Shown piece by piece: positions 9,901 through 18,929 of a stretch of DNA of 64,000 nt (position 1 is the first letter of the stretch; each line of letters starts with the position of its first letter). The DNA lies in the NCBI GenBank assembly GCA_905221605.1, contig CAJNDS010002179.1, positions 796,001 to 860,000 of the forward strand, written 5' to 3'. The DNA comes from Symbiodinium natans (taxonomy: Eukaryota > Sar > Dinophyceae > Suessiales > Symbiodiniaceae). A program made the position numbers and the translations under genes. Under the pieces are notes generated by a model. It ran no database searches, was not told where the DNA came from, and saw only the letters and a program-made list of their open reading frames with translations.

Positions 9901-10647
9901 TTGTCGGTGATGGGGGGCGATGCCCGAAAGGAAACCTCCGAAACGCCTGCAGCATGCCCTCGCAAGCCCTAAACCCTAAACCCTAAACCCTAAACCCTAA
10001 ACCGTCAGAGCCCCCGAAGATGCTTCACCAAAGGATAAACTTTCCGTGGGCTTCGGTTCCAGAGTAGGCTCCTCATGCACTCCCAAATTCGGGGCGGCGG
10101 CGATCGGTACCTGCATGGCCAAAACGGCAGATTCAGGGTTAGGGTTTAGGGTTTAGGGCTTAGGGTTTAGGGTATTCGGTTTAATTGTGGGTCATGCCAC
10201 AGTCTTGAACTCTAACGCTCTCTCTGTCCTTGCTTCGTGTTTGTTGATCTCTTCCTTGCCCTAAACCCTAAACCCTACACCCTACACCCTAAACCCTAAA
10301 CCCTACACCCTAAACCCCTCCCACCTGGGAGGAGCCGCCCGAAGGCGAGTCCAACTGAGAGACGCCCCCTGAGTTTTTGTGGCCTCCTGGGATCCCACTC
10401 CCGAACGCCCCACCAGCTCCCCAAGCTTGGGACGTTCCCCCTAAAACTTACGGCCCTTCATAGGGTGTATAGTAACCCCCTACTACAATCTCTACTAAGG
10501 ACTGTTCGTATAAGGGGGAACATCCCAACCCCAAGCCCAACCGTGATTCCATGATCTCTGGGTTCCAATTCTGCCCTCTGTGAAGGGTTGGCTCGTTGGC
10601 TGGGGACTTGTCCAGGTGCCAGTGACTCCCTCCCTCTGTTTCCAACT
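6985..10647 (-). CDS. Candidate multi-exon gene, 13 exon-like islands, unknown function
   Basis: Nearly every unique island between the arrays is open on the minus strand. From 5' to 3': 10647-10527 (GRESLAPGQVPSQRANPSQR), 10428-10325 (RSGVGSQEATKTQGASLSWT, donor CCCAG|GTGGG), 10262-10192 (KEEINKHEARTERALEFKTV), 10125-10003 (NLGVHEEPTLEPKPTESLSF, donor ACG|GTTTAGGG), 9962-9860 (FRASPPITDKAMPESERTVT), 9700-9605 (SALALLQEVKLKFQIRETSE), 9337-9237 (KEAPKEDAAEVAVGATSTPS), 9046-8945 (GCAGFANLCHICKMVCERVL), 8562-8484 (LDPTSSDMAIAILHFLGKPV), 8366-8237 (MRTYLDNHDVLRQMQELLQD, donor C|GTTTAGGG), 8098-7962, 7582-7485 and 7092-6985 (DMVASRPEDPVDFMIKRLEA, like a docking or dimerisation helix). Whether they form one gene is inference. 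Introns are telomeric arrays or IE elements. A further exon candidate lies beyond the LTR element at 18766-18870. Confidence 0.4.
7107..7190 (+). repeat. TTTAGGG array, 12 units
   Basis: Twelve uninterrupted units. Shorter arrays follow at 7458-7486 and 7584-7660. Confidence 0.95.
7780..7960. other. AT-rich segment, probably intronic
   Basis: About 180 bp far richer in A+T than its surroundings, between exon-like islands. No frame. Confidence 0.5.
10429..10526. mobile_element. IE-4 inverted-repeat element
   Basis: Ends GGGACGTTCCCCC and GGGGGAACATCCC are inverted repeats, with inner ACTAAGGACTGTTCGTATAA typical of the family. It separates two exon-like islands on the minus strand. Confidence 0.85.
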
Positions 10648-10648
10648 A

Positions 10649-10712
10649 CTAGCCTACTACTGGCTGAAGAACCCCAAACATAAAGAGAGATCCTTATAAG
10701 GGTAATGTTTAA
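10649..10712. mobile_element. Left half of an inverted-repeat element split by the LTR retrotransposon
   Basis: CCTACTACTGGCTGAAGAAC here pairs as an inverted repeat with CTTCTTCAGCATATAGTAGT at the end of the right half (18694-18765). Removing the retrotransposon and one TTTAA restores an element of about 130 bp with 30-bp inverted ends. Confidence 0.75.
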
Positions 10713-11466
10713 TGCAAGAGGAGGTGGAATAGACAAACTATTCAAGAAATGTTGCCCGCGCCAACAGGTATTAGCTCAGGGCTGGAAGGAGAATCGCTAT
10801 AAACAGGTGTAGGTGTTGAAGTTGTAGTCCAGGTGATAGTATCCCTATCAACGGGTCGGGTCCAGGGGCCAATCCTTTCCCAACAGAGAGCCACCCTTGT
10901 ATCGCGAGTACAAGAGGATACTCAGGCTTGCAAGACCTGAGGGGTGTATAAGCGTATTGGTCGATACCGCCTAGGTTTCCCTTATGGCGTTTACCAACTT
11001 CCACCTTATACTCTCCGTCTCCTCCTCCCCTGGCGCCTAGGTTTCCCTTATGGCTTTCCAGTATTAGAAGAGAACGAAGCAGGGCTAGGGGCCTGTACAA
11101 AGAGGGCAAAAAGATCTTTTCTACACCGGTGCTTCAAGAGCGCTCTTGAGCAGGCACGTGCTGCGGTTCGAAAAACTGCTCAATCACTCCAATAAGAAAC
11201 TATACACGTCTGACAATCACATGAAACATGACCGAGGCATGAGGTATCAGAAGCAGGTCCTCATCATCATCACCTGGTATTCGGTCATCTCACATCACAT
11301 CGCATCAGATATTATGATCTCCTTGTCCTCGTCCATGACGTATTATTGGCCGCTTTCCATTCATCATCCATCATCCATATCTGTCATGCTCATGCCCTAG
11401 CCCGAAACTGTTCAGATGTCAGATCTGTTACACAGTAAAAGTAACTTATACATGATGCGCCAAACA
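10713..11466 (-). repeat. Left LTR (3' LTR of the minus-strand element)
   Basis: 754 bp, starts TGCAAGAGG and ends GCGCCAAACA. The small frames inside (for example 10771-11109) occur identically in the other LTR and look non-coding. Confidence 0.95.
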
Positions 11467-11518
11467 CCCCCCGTGATGGGAGCGCCTAGCGTACATCATG
11501 AGCGATGAATTAGCGATG

Positions 11519-11767
11519 TTACACGAGGTTCACTTCTAGCGAAACACCACACAGCGTGGAGCACGATATCGTGAGCTCCCCGGCCTCTTTGAGGCCAAGC
11601 GATCCCACCACCACCCGCCAGTTATGGGATCTCCAGATATCAGTGCCCCGAGAAGCAATAAAGCCTCCGTGAACCAGCGTATTCATCGCCTTGGCGCGAC
11701 AACCTTCTGTATCTGTATGTCGGCCGTCATGCATTAAATCTTTCCACTCGGCATGAAAATGTATCAT
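11519..11767 (-). CDS. Short ORF next to the 3' LTR, unknown
   Basis: ATG-initiated, 82 codons, composition protein-like (HFHAEWKDLMHDGRHTDTEG near the start). It ends 53 bp before the LTR. It could be the last remnant of a broken polyprotein. No family recognised. Confidence 0.35.
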   Translation of the reverse strand: MIHFHAEWKDLMHDGRHTDTEGCRAKAMNTLVHGGFIASRGTDIWRSHNWRVVVGSLGLKEAGELTISCSTLCGVSLEVNLV

Positions 11768-12402
11768 AGAATATCATCTCCGCATATCATAAAATCTACA
11801 CGCCCCTCTCAACCGTTCATTCAACTCAGCACAAGAGGAGGTCAACGTAGTCCCAGCTTCTTCTCAGGTCTTACTGGTGGCCAGCCAGGCCTGTTCTTCA
11901 CTTCATTGTCATCCATCACGTGGTTTCGACTTCGTTGGCCCTGAGGTCTTACTGGTGATCAGCCAAGCCTCTGAACCCTTTCTTTGATGACTTCACATTG
12001 ACGCTTCAGGGCCTTACTGGTGATCAGCCATGCCCCAACAGCAGCGACCATCCAGTTCGTCTTCTCGCAAGCGTCATGGCTTCTCCATTCAGCTTGTCGA
12101 CCTTGCTCTGAGTTCTTGGAACCATTTCAGTCGTCACCGCGGAGAAGTCCACCATATCTTCTTTCGCATCATTCAGCCCATTTCTTTCTCCCTTCTTCCC
12201 ATGGCATTCGTCCTCATGTGAGGCACCCATGCGCAACGGACTCAACTTGTGTGAGCCGTGCCAATATCATATAGCCCAAGTATCATCTCACCTACATCAC
12301 TCGTTCTTTCCACCCATCGTCATTCGATCTCAATCCTGGCGTGTTCCTGGTATCACCCATTGTCTTCCTGCAATCTCTGAGCTTCAGGCACCGATATCAA
12401 GG

Positions 12403-12763
12403 AGAATTTGCGCGGGAAGGCCAAAACAATCTAATATAAAATCGGGACAGTGTTGTTCAACTTGAGGGCCACTTCCGCGTGGTTTAGGATGACACGATAA
12501 GTCGCGCGGAGAATATTAAGCTTGTCCAGGTGGGCAAAATCCCGAAGAATTTGCGTGGGAAAGCCCAAAACAGTCCTGTATCAAATCGGGACAGCGTCGT
12601 TCATCTTGGGAGCCGCTCCTGCATGGTTTAGGATGACAAGGTATGTCCCGCAGAGAACGTCAAGCTTGTCCAGGTGGGCAAAATACTGGAGAATTTGCGC
12701 AGGAAGGCCCAAAACAGTCCAGTATCAAATCGGGACAGCGTCGTTCATCTTGGGAGCCGCGTC
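12403..12763. repeat. 143-bp tandem repeat inside the retrotransposon, about 2.5 copies
   Basis: AGAATTTGCG starts units at 12403, 12546 and 12690. Units share AAATCGGGACAG, TTCATCTTGGGAGCC and AAGCTTGTCCAGGTGGGCAA. Confidence 0.85.
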
Positions 12764-13144
12764 TTATGATCTTCCCATGGCTGCTGTCCTCACCTTATGC
12801 TCCGAAACGCAACTATCTCCATATGCGTGGTACGCGCCCATATCATCAGGTTTCTCTGCGTTGCCTCTTCTTATCAGCCTTCGTCCTTGCCTTATTATCC
12901 TTTACCTTCCAACCTGGAGAAGCCCTTCCTGACGTATCCAGACAGCAATGCTCTCCGCGCATTCCCTTCTTGGAGTATCCTGGCAGCAAAGCTCCGCGTT
13001 CTACATTTCTACCTGCAGTATCCAGGCAGCAAGGTACTTCACTCAGTATACGCTTGGGTCATTGTAGGGCTGGACGATAAAGCTCTGCACTGCGTACTCC
13101 TCTTTGACGCCAAGCGTTCCCACCATCATCCTTGCTGAGCAACT

Positions 13145-14300
13145 TTGATCGATGGATATCCTGGTCCGCTCTTCGGCTATCATATGCGCTATTCCGACAT
13201 TCGATTCGACAGAGCCGATATATCATCCAAGCCTCTCACACCGCGATATAAGCAAAACCAACGCAATCGCACTCCCACCAATGACAGATTCGCCCCCCGA
13301 TAAGCAAGACTTAGAAACATCGCCCTTCTCGAGCTTCGTCTCCCAGCTTGCGCGCATGTTCGTTCCAGCACCTGAGGGTGCTTATTCGCCTCCATTCTTC
13401 TCGTCCTCCTCGGCATTGGTACGATCATCAGCCGCTATGAAAATCTCCTGTCCCTTTCCCAAATCATAAACATGGACTCCAAATCTTCTATCCAGACGTA
13501 TCCATATTCCATCAATGCGGACGACATTCCACTCCCTCCAAGAGCGTACTTCATTCCACCTGTCACACCTCGAAGCGTCAAACGCTTTCCGTCGGCGCTG
13601 CGTCTCGCACCACCCGTAAGGACAAAATGCAAGACAGAGGATCCCATATTCCATCGTGTACAACTTGAAAGGTGGACCATGCGAAGACATATTATCTTGT
13701 CGTCTCCTACGCCGCGGAGTCGCACACCATCCTCCATGCATAGTGCTATATTCCCCCCGCGTACTTCGCTTCAGCTCGACGTATACCTCTCTCCATCCAC
13801 AATTTCCACAAGCCATTTGTCCCATCTCACTTCGCGTGGACCTTATAACTCACACGACACGCAGAACCGCATCCGGGGCCAACCCTCTTGAAAATCAAAA
13901 CTGAATATCATATACATCCAGCGAATATCATATACCCAACTCCGGCGGCCAGTTCATCCACACACCATTCATCCGACTTTCCTGCTGAACGATCTTGACC
14001 CGAGGGATTTTGTATTATCTTCCACCAAGCAAAACTTGATGGTATCACCGCCCTCTCGTCATCACCGTATTCGCCGTAGTTCCCCCCGATATACAAAACT
14101 CTGCAAAATATCATAATGGAGGATTTCATACCATCCCCTAATAAGCAAGACTTGACGATACCACCACGCTCAAATCATCTGGTCCGTGACGTACCAAGCG
14201 CCATAGCCGACATATCATCCAAGCCAGGCATCAGCAGATAGCACTCTCAACAATGACAGATTCGCCCCCCGATAAGCAAAACCTAGAACCGCCACATTCG
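13145..14300. repeat. Dispersed internal repeats of the retrotransposon
   Basis: CAATGACAGATTCGCCCCCC followed by GATAAGCAA occurs near 13280 and 14253 with partly similar flanks (ATATCATCCAAGCC in both). Two minus-strand frames therefore share the peptide AYRGANLSL. Confidence 0.7.
13382..13825 (-). CDS. ORF in 3' half of the retrotransposon, unknown
   Basis: 147 codons from an ATG at 13825, Arg/Trp-rich with several Cys. No RT, RNase H or integrase motif is visible. A second minus-strand fragment lies at 12024-12245. Probably decayed element sequence. Confidence 0.35.
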   Translation of the reverse strand: MGQMACGNCGWREVYVELKRSTRGEYSTMHGGWCATPRRRRRQDNMSSHGPPFKLYTMEYGILCLAFCPYGWCETQRRRKAFDASRCDRWNEVRSWREWNVVRIDGIWIRLDRRFGVHVYDLGKGQEIFIAADDRTNAEEDEKNGGE

Positions 14301-14485
14301 CTATCAACGTTATGCATTGGAAGCCATCCGAATCATGTATCGACTCAGCAGGACGCACCTGTATTAATTCTCTGGGCAATGAAGACGAAGAAGACGCTGA
14401 TATCATGTCCTGCTTGTATCATACACCGGCCCTGATTGCCTCCGACACGTTTCGCTGTCCATCACGTTCGTTCGTGCGTCTGCGA

Positions 14486-15208
14486 TTATCCTATCCCTTT
14501 GCGAGTCTCCAGCCACCACCAAGCATACTGACCAGGCTTCCGTATCACCCCGTTCTCAAACACCAGCGCACTCTCCAGGACAGTCGCCGTCATGCCTCTC
14601 AGCATTCGGGGCCTAAACCTCGAGTCGGCCCTCACCCATATTCCACCAACAATCTCGCCCTCATTCTTGAGTGGCCTCCATATAAAATCGTTCTTGCTTG
14701 CGGAAGTTTTGGGATACCCCCCTGCATGATCATATCTCCGCTCCTTTATTTTCTTGCTATCATATTCCTTCGCCACGTCACCAGTATCATCATTCTCACC
14801 AAGTCTGTTGTATCCACTGCCATGCCGTGAAGACGAAGTCCATCCTTCTGTCCCTGTATTATCATTCACTTGCGCCATATGGTATGCGTCACTTCGTTCA
14901 CCAAGTCGTTCATATCTATCACTTCTTGAAGACGAAGCCCCACTGACATTCCCAACCCTACATACCCTCCGTTCGAGTTGGGCGAGGCTCTCGGTGAGCG
15001 GATTGCTGTTGGGCTTGGTGTTTGCTATCATTGCTCCCTTCTCCGGGCCCGGACGGTTGGTGTGTTCTTTGCATCTGGCTGCAGGGGCTGCGCATTTATC
15101 CACGGCCTCAGGGTAGCGGCCCGCCCCCATGGGAGACCCATTCCTCGCGAGTCTTCTCGGCTCGCCAAAAATCCAGCCTGCGCTCAACCCTACTTTGTAT
15201 CCATGCAT
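14486..15208 (-). CDS. Retrotransposon ORF3, gag C-terminal part?
   Basis: 240 codons, overlapping ORF2 by about 100 bp in another frame. Hydrophilic and Arg/Ser/Glu-rich (SDRYERLGERSD and NRLGENDDTGD), as in nucleocapsid-type tails, but without a CCHC zinc knuckle. The ORF2-ORF3 shift could be programmed frameshifting, a short intron or a decay mutation. Confidence 0.5.
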   Translation of the reverse strand: MHGYKVGLSAGWIFGEPRRLARNGSPMGAGRYPEAVDKCAAPAARCKEHTNRPGPEKGAMIANTKPNSNPLTESLAQLERRVCRVGNVSGASSSRSDRYERLGERSDAYHMAQVNDNTGTEGWTSSSRHGSGYNRLGENDDTGDVAKEYDSKKIKERRYDHAGGYPKTSASKNDFIWRPLKNEGEIVGGIWVRADSRFRPRMLRGMTATVLESALVFENGVIRKPGQYAWWWLETRKGIG

Positions 15209-16295
15209 GTGTTCTTGCGCTTGCCGGTAGCTCGTGCCATTTCTCCACGTCGAAGGTCATCACGGCTAGGCTCTCTATCTTCCTAAACAGGTGAATTCCG
15301 AGCTCAGCATCTGACCATGCGCATGACCTCGAAGCCTTGACTTGCGCTATCAGGACTCTCCACCTACACATAAAACGCTCCAACGACTCCTCTTCGGTCT
15401 CGGTATATGTGGGCAGACATACCATATTTATGATCGCCTGTGTAAACATTGCCTGTTCATGCGCACTGGAAACCTCGAAGTGTTCGATAATTATCATCAG
15501 CGTTCTCAAAGCCGTCATCGGTTTCCCGCTCAACTGCTGACACTCAAACGCCCTCACCGATATTTTTGCTGCCAACGCAGGCGATCGAATCGCCCGCCTC
15601 AAAGCCTCCAAGAGCTGGTATTCGAGAGCAGGATATTTCAGCGCCGCATCGACGGTCTCCTCACTGTGCTCCCTGGCCCTTTTCACCATCTCGAACCCGT
15701 ACTCCCCGTCATAGATGTATGCTCTACGTGTAGCCATAGCAACCTCTCCCAGCCACAAGTTCACACTCATGGGATCGGGCTCCGTATCAATATCAATCTC
15801 GTTGCATTTGTCTATTCCTCGTGCGTCATACCACTGTGCCCCGTATTGGATTGGTATCTCAGACGCGTGCCCAACATCGTTCATGCTCCCTGCACACGAT
15901 GCTCCGTCGCCCTGCTTTGAAGTTGATTCATGTCTAACCCTCTTCATCAACAGTGATATTTCACCCCACATTGTATCCATCTCCCGCTTGAGACCTTCCT
16001 GTCGATTCGCTTTGTCGACCTTTGCGCCCATATCACGTATCATCCGTGCCTGCTGCTGCTGTTCTTCCCTCATTTTGCCTACGACACTATCAATCTTTGC
16101 GCCCATATCATGTATCGTCCGTGCCTGCTGCTGCTGTTCCTCCCTCATCTTGTCTATTACATGCTCATATTCCCTCATTTCTCGCTCGCGTGTGTGAAGT
16201 TCGAGTGCGAGGCGCTCGTTTTCGCGGATCAGGTTTTGGTGCGTTTCACCTGTGACGCCGTTCTGCGTTTCAAGCTCCGCGATTCTCCGAACCAA
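15108..16295 (-). CDS. Retrotransposon ORF2, gag-like with coiled coil
   Basis: The N-terminal third is coiled coil with a duplicated unit, KMREEQQQQAR, followed by IHDMGAKID or IRDMGAKVD. The rest resembles the helical retrotransposon gag domain: MSVNLWLGEVAMATRRAYIY, ALRRAIRSPALAAKISVRAF, then RFMCRWRVLIAQVKASRSCA. The frame opens without ATG and overlaps ORF1 by 67 bp in the -1 frame, so ORF1-ORF2 may be one protein made by frameshifting; I see no canonical slippery heptamer in the overlap. Gag assignment rests on architecture, not an alignment. Confidence 0.6.
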   Translation of the reverse strand: MVRRIAELETQNGVTGETHQNLIRENERLALELHTREREMREYEHVIDKMREEQQQQARTIHDMGAKIDSVVGKMREEQQQQARMIRDMGAKVDKANRQEGLKREMDTMWGEISLLMKRVRHESTSKQGDGASCAGSMNDVGHASEIPIQYGAQWYDARGIDKCNEIDIDTEPDPMSVNLWLGEVAMATRRAYIYDGEYGFEMVKRAREHSEETVDAALKYPALEYQLLEALRRAIRSPALAAKISVRAFECQQLSGKPMTALRTLMIIIEHFEVSSAHEQAMFTQAIINMVCLPTYTETEEESLERFMCRWRVLIAQVKASRSCAWSDAELGIHLFRKIESLAVMTFDVEKWHELPASARTHAWIQSRVERRLDFWRAEKTREEWVSHGGGPLP

Positions 16296-17857
16296 TATGC
16301 CTTCGTTCTTGTGCGCTCGGACCCTCGAAGTTCATCCTCTATTCCAACTATCTTCTCGCGCACCTTTGCTCCATCGGTATCACACTTCTCTACTGCGCTT
16401 CGCATACTACTGACGTCGCTTTCAACGCGCATCAGTTTCGGAGCCATGAGTTCAACCCGCTTGGCTATTCCCTTCACCTCGCCGCGCATCTCGCTATCAT
16501 CATGCTTGCCCGTTCCCCGTTTCGAGTCATTATGCGAGTGGCTCGTCACATCCCGGATGCCCTTCAGCTCCTCCTTGAACCAACGCCGTAGCTTATCCAT
16601 CCCCTCATCGATTCTTACTTGGATATTGCGTTCAACCTCGATGAGCTCAGCGCGCTGTGTGAGGGACTGCTCTTCAACCACCTCAAGCCTATTGCAGACA
16701 CTCTCGATACTATCTCGCATCCCTTCTACCACCTGAGCGATTTGCGTGGTCTCATTAACAGCAGTCTTGATGCCCAGGATCACTCCCTCCAAAACTTCGA
16801 GCCTGTTTTCCATTTCAGCGTCTCTCTCCTTATTGCTTCCTTTTGATATCACAGGCGGTGTCCATTCTGTCCCAGTAGGGCTTATTCCGGGAGGGGTGCA
16901 TATCATGAAGTTGCCTTGGCTGCCCGTAGGGGTCTTGGGGATACTCGGTAGCGCATCCGTATCAGCAGCCCGTATTCTGGTCTCCACGTCACTCCTCGAT
17001 GGAGATGATTCCTCCTGACTGCCACCTCGTATCAGTTCCTGCCATCTATTCACTTCAAGTCCGTCTGGAGTATGCGTACTTGATGTGTGCCTGGACGCGT
17101 CTCTACCCCTATTGCGCAACTCCACGCGATGGCCCTCGATGAACGCCCTGACAAACTCGTCCTCCATGTACTCTCCGGTAGTATGGAAACTATGAGCTAA
17201 CTCCACTGCTCTCTTTTTATCGGAGTCGCTCTGCTTCTGCGTTATCCACTTATCCACACCTATCATACCCTCAACAACGCTTTTATGGGGTCGTATCATC
17301 GCTTCGGTATTAGGACCTCCATTCGCGGCTGCTTCCCGGTCCTGAGCGGTCTGGGAGTGCCGGGTATTATCCAAACATGATATCATCTTCGAGTTCTTCG
17401 TCGCCTGCCGTCTAAGTTCACCCAGATCGTCAGAAAGGCGTCTCTGTTTAGACGAGGCGTCAGTATCAGACTGTTCCAACTTCTGGAGTTGCTCGCGGAT
17501 GTCCTCAACTTCCTTCTTGAATCCGCTAAATGAGCTATCATGCCTATCATACGTGGTACCCAGTTCTTGTCTAAGTCGACTGTGCTTCCTGCCCATATTA
17601 TCCAGTGCGTCAGTATCATGTGCATCCATAACAGCCAAAGGATCTACGTTTTCCATATCAGCAATGGCTCTCAAGGTATCATTATCATCTGTGTCCGGAC
17701 TATCATAAATACCACGCGCACCATCTATCAATGCCATCGGTCTCAAAGGATCCCAGATATCAGTCGCCGACGCGTCCTCAAACTCCAAAACACTCGATCC
17801 CTGCGTATCTGCAGCTGCGTCAAGGATCGCACGCAAATCCGTATTATCATCCGCCAT
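16229..17857 (-). CDS. Retrotransposon ORF1, acidic coiled-coil protein
   Basis: 542 codons from ATG 17857 (MADDNTDLRAILDAAADTQG); the open frame extends upstream to the LTR edge but without ATG. Acidic N-terminus, then heptad-rich segments (FSGFKKEVEDIREQLQKLEQ and others), consistent with a structural coiled-coil particle protein. It immediately follows the 5' LTR, the normal gag position. Confidence 0.65.
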   Translation of the reverse strand: MADDNTDLRAILDAAADTQGSSVLEFEDASATDIWDPLRPMALIDGARGIYDSPDTDDNDTLRAIADMENVDPLAVMDAHDTDALDNMGRKHSRLRQELGTTYDRHDSSFSGFKKEVEDIREQLQKLEQSDTDASSKQRRLSDDLGELRRQATKNSKMISCLDNTRHSQTAQDREAAANGGPNTEAMIRPHKSVVEGMIGVDKWITQKQSDSDKKRAVELAHSFHTTGEYMEDEFVRAFIEGHRVELRNRGRDASRHTSSTHTPDGLEVNRWQELIRGGSQEESSPSRSDVETRIRAADTDALPSIPKTPTGSQGNFMICTPPGISPTGTEWTPPVISKGSNKERDAEMENRLEVLEGVILGIKTAVNETTQIAQVVEGMRDSIESVCNRLEVVEEQSLTQRAELIEVERNIQVRIDEGMDKLRRWFKEELKGIRDVTSHSHNDSKRGTGKHDDSEMRGEVKGIAKRVELMAPKLMRVESDVSSMRSAVEKCDTDGAKVREKIVGIEDELRGSERTRTKAYWFGESRSLKRRTASQVKRTKT

Positions 17858-17939
17858 CTCGTCCACGATGTTGCAACAAGAAAAGGAAAAATTTATCGCG
17901 ATGTGCCCACTCACAGCCAAGCCAACAAGGCTCTTAACC

Positions 17940-18693
17940 TGCAAGAGGAGGTGGAATAGACAAACTATTCAAGAAATGTTGCCCGCGCCAACAGGTATTA
18001 GCTCAGGGCTGGAAGGAGAATCGCTATAAACAGGTGTAGGTGTTGAAGTTGTAGTCCAGGTGATAGTATCCCTATCAACGGGTCGGGTCCAGGGGCCAAT
18101 CCTTTCCCAACAGAGAGCCACCCTTGTATCGCGAGTACAAGAGGATACTCAGGCTTGCAAGACCTGAGGGGTGTATAAGCGTATTGGTCGATACCGCCTA
18201 GGTTTCCCTTATGGCGTTTACCAACTTCCACCTTATACTCTCCGTCTCCTCCTCCCCTGGCGCCTAGGTTTCCCTTATGGTTTTCCAGTATTAGAAGAGA
18301 ACGAAGCAGGGCTAGGGGCCTGTACAAAGAGGGCAAAAAGATCTTTTCTACACCGGTGCTTCAAGAGCGCTCTTGAGCAGGCACGTGCTGCGGTTCGCTG
18401 CACTGCTCAATCACTCCAATAAGAAACTATACATGTCTGACAATCACATGAAACATGACCGAGGCATGAGGTATCAGAAGCAGGTCCTCATCATCATCAC
18501 CTGGTATTCGGTCATCTCACATCACATCGCATCAGATATTATGATCTCCTTGTCCTCGTCCATGACGTATTATTGGCCGCTTTCCATTCATCATCCATCA
18601 TCCATATCTGTCATGCTCATGCCCTAGCCCGAAACTGTTCAGATGTCAGATCTGTTACACAGTAAAAGTAACTTATACATGATGCGCCAAACA
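17940..18693 (-). repeat. Right LTR (5' LTR of the minus-strand element)
   Basis: 754 bp, near-identical to 10713-11466. On the minus strand it starts TGTTTGGCGC and ends CCTCTTGCA. Confidence 0.95.
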
Positions 18694-18765
18694 TTTAATA
18701 ACGCCGGGGATTAAATGAACATTTTTTGATGTGTTAGGCTTCTTCAGCATATAGTAGTAGCTTCT
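18694..18765. mobile_element. Right half of the split inverted-repeat element
   Basis: Begins with the second TTTAA target copy and ends in AGTAGTAGC, the inverse of the left half at 10649. Confidence 0.75.
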
Positions 18766-18870
18766 GTCAGCAGTAGTTAAGGGCTGCGGGAGAAGGGCGG
18801 CCCCAACCGGCCCCTCTTTCCCCGGCTTCCTTCCCTCTCCCCCGGGAGCCCCCTTTTCAAGGTTCCTCAA
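18766..18870 (-). CDS. Exon-like island upstream of the LTR insertion
   Basis: Open on the minus strand, KEGPVGAALLPQPLTTADR at its end, with a GC donor (ACAGAA|GCTAC) at the edge of the split element. With the element removed it would splice towards 10647-10527. Confidence 0.35.
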
Positions 18871-18929
18871 CCCTGAACCTTGGTTCGTAAACCCTTGTAT
18901 CCAAAGCCCCTTCTAAACCCCGGAACTAA

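Larger units (their letters stand above)
10713..18693 (-). mobile_element. Non-autonomous LTR retrotransposon, gag-like, 8.0 kb
   Basis: Two 754-bp direct repeats (10713-11466 and 17940-18693), each starting TG and ending CA, flank a 6.5-kb interior. TTTAA at 10708-10712 and 18694-18698 is a 5-bp target duplication. By eye the LTRs differ at about six positions, four of them one adjacent block (AAAA against CTGC), so insertion is recent. Coding is on the minus strand, so the 5' LTR is the right one. Next to the 3' LTR is a G6 tract that could be the polypurine tract; I see no standard TGG primer site after the 5' LTR. Gag-like ORFs fill the 5' half; the 3' half has short decayed frames. No reverse transcriptase, integrase or protease motif was found, so it probably moves with help from a partner element. 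Confidence 0.93.

Noticed and set aside
10771-11400. Small ORFs inside the LTRs
   Set aside because: Identical in both LTRs and not protein-like; LTR regulatory sequence.
11467-14486. Hidden reverse transcriptase or integrase in the retrotransposon 3' half
   Set aside because: Searched minus-strand frames by eye for YxDD, HHCC and DDE patterns; none seen.
15337-17959. Many plus-strand ORFs across the retrotransposon
   Set aside because: Shadows of the long minus-strand coiled-coil/gag ORFs; Ser/Leu/Pro-skewed composition.
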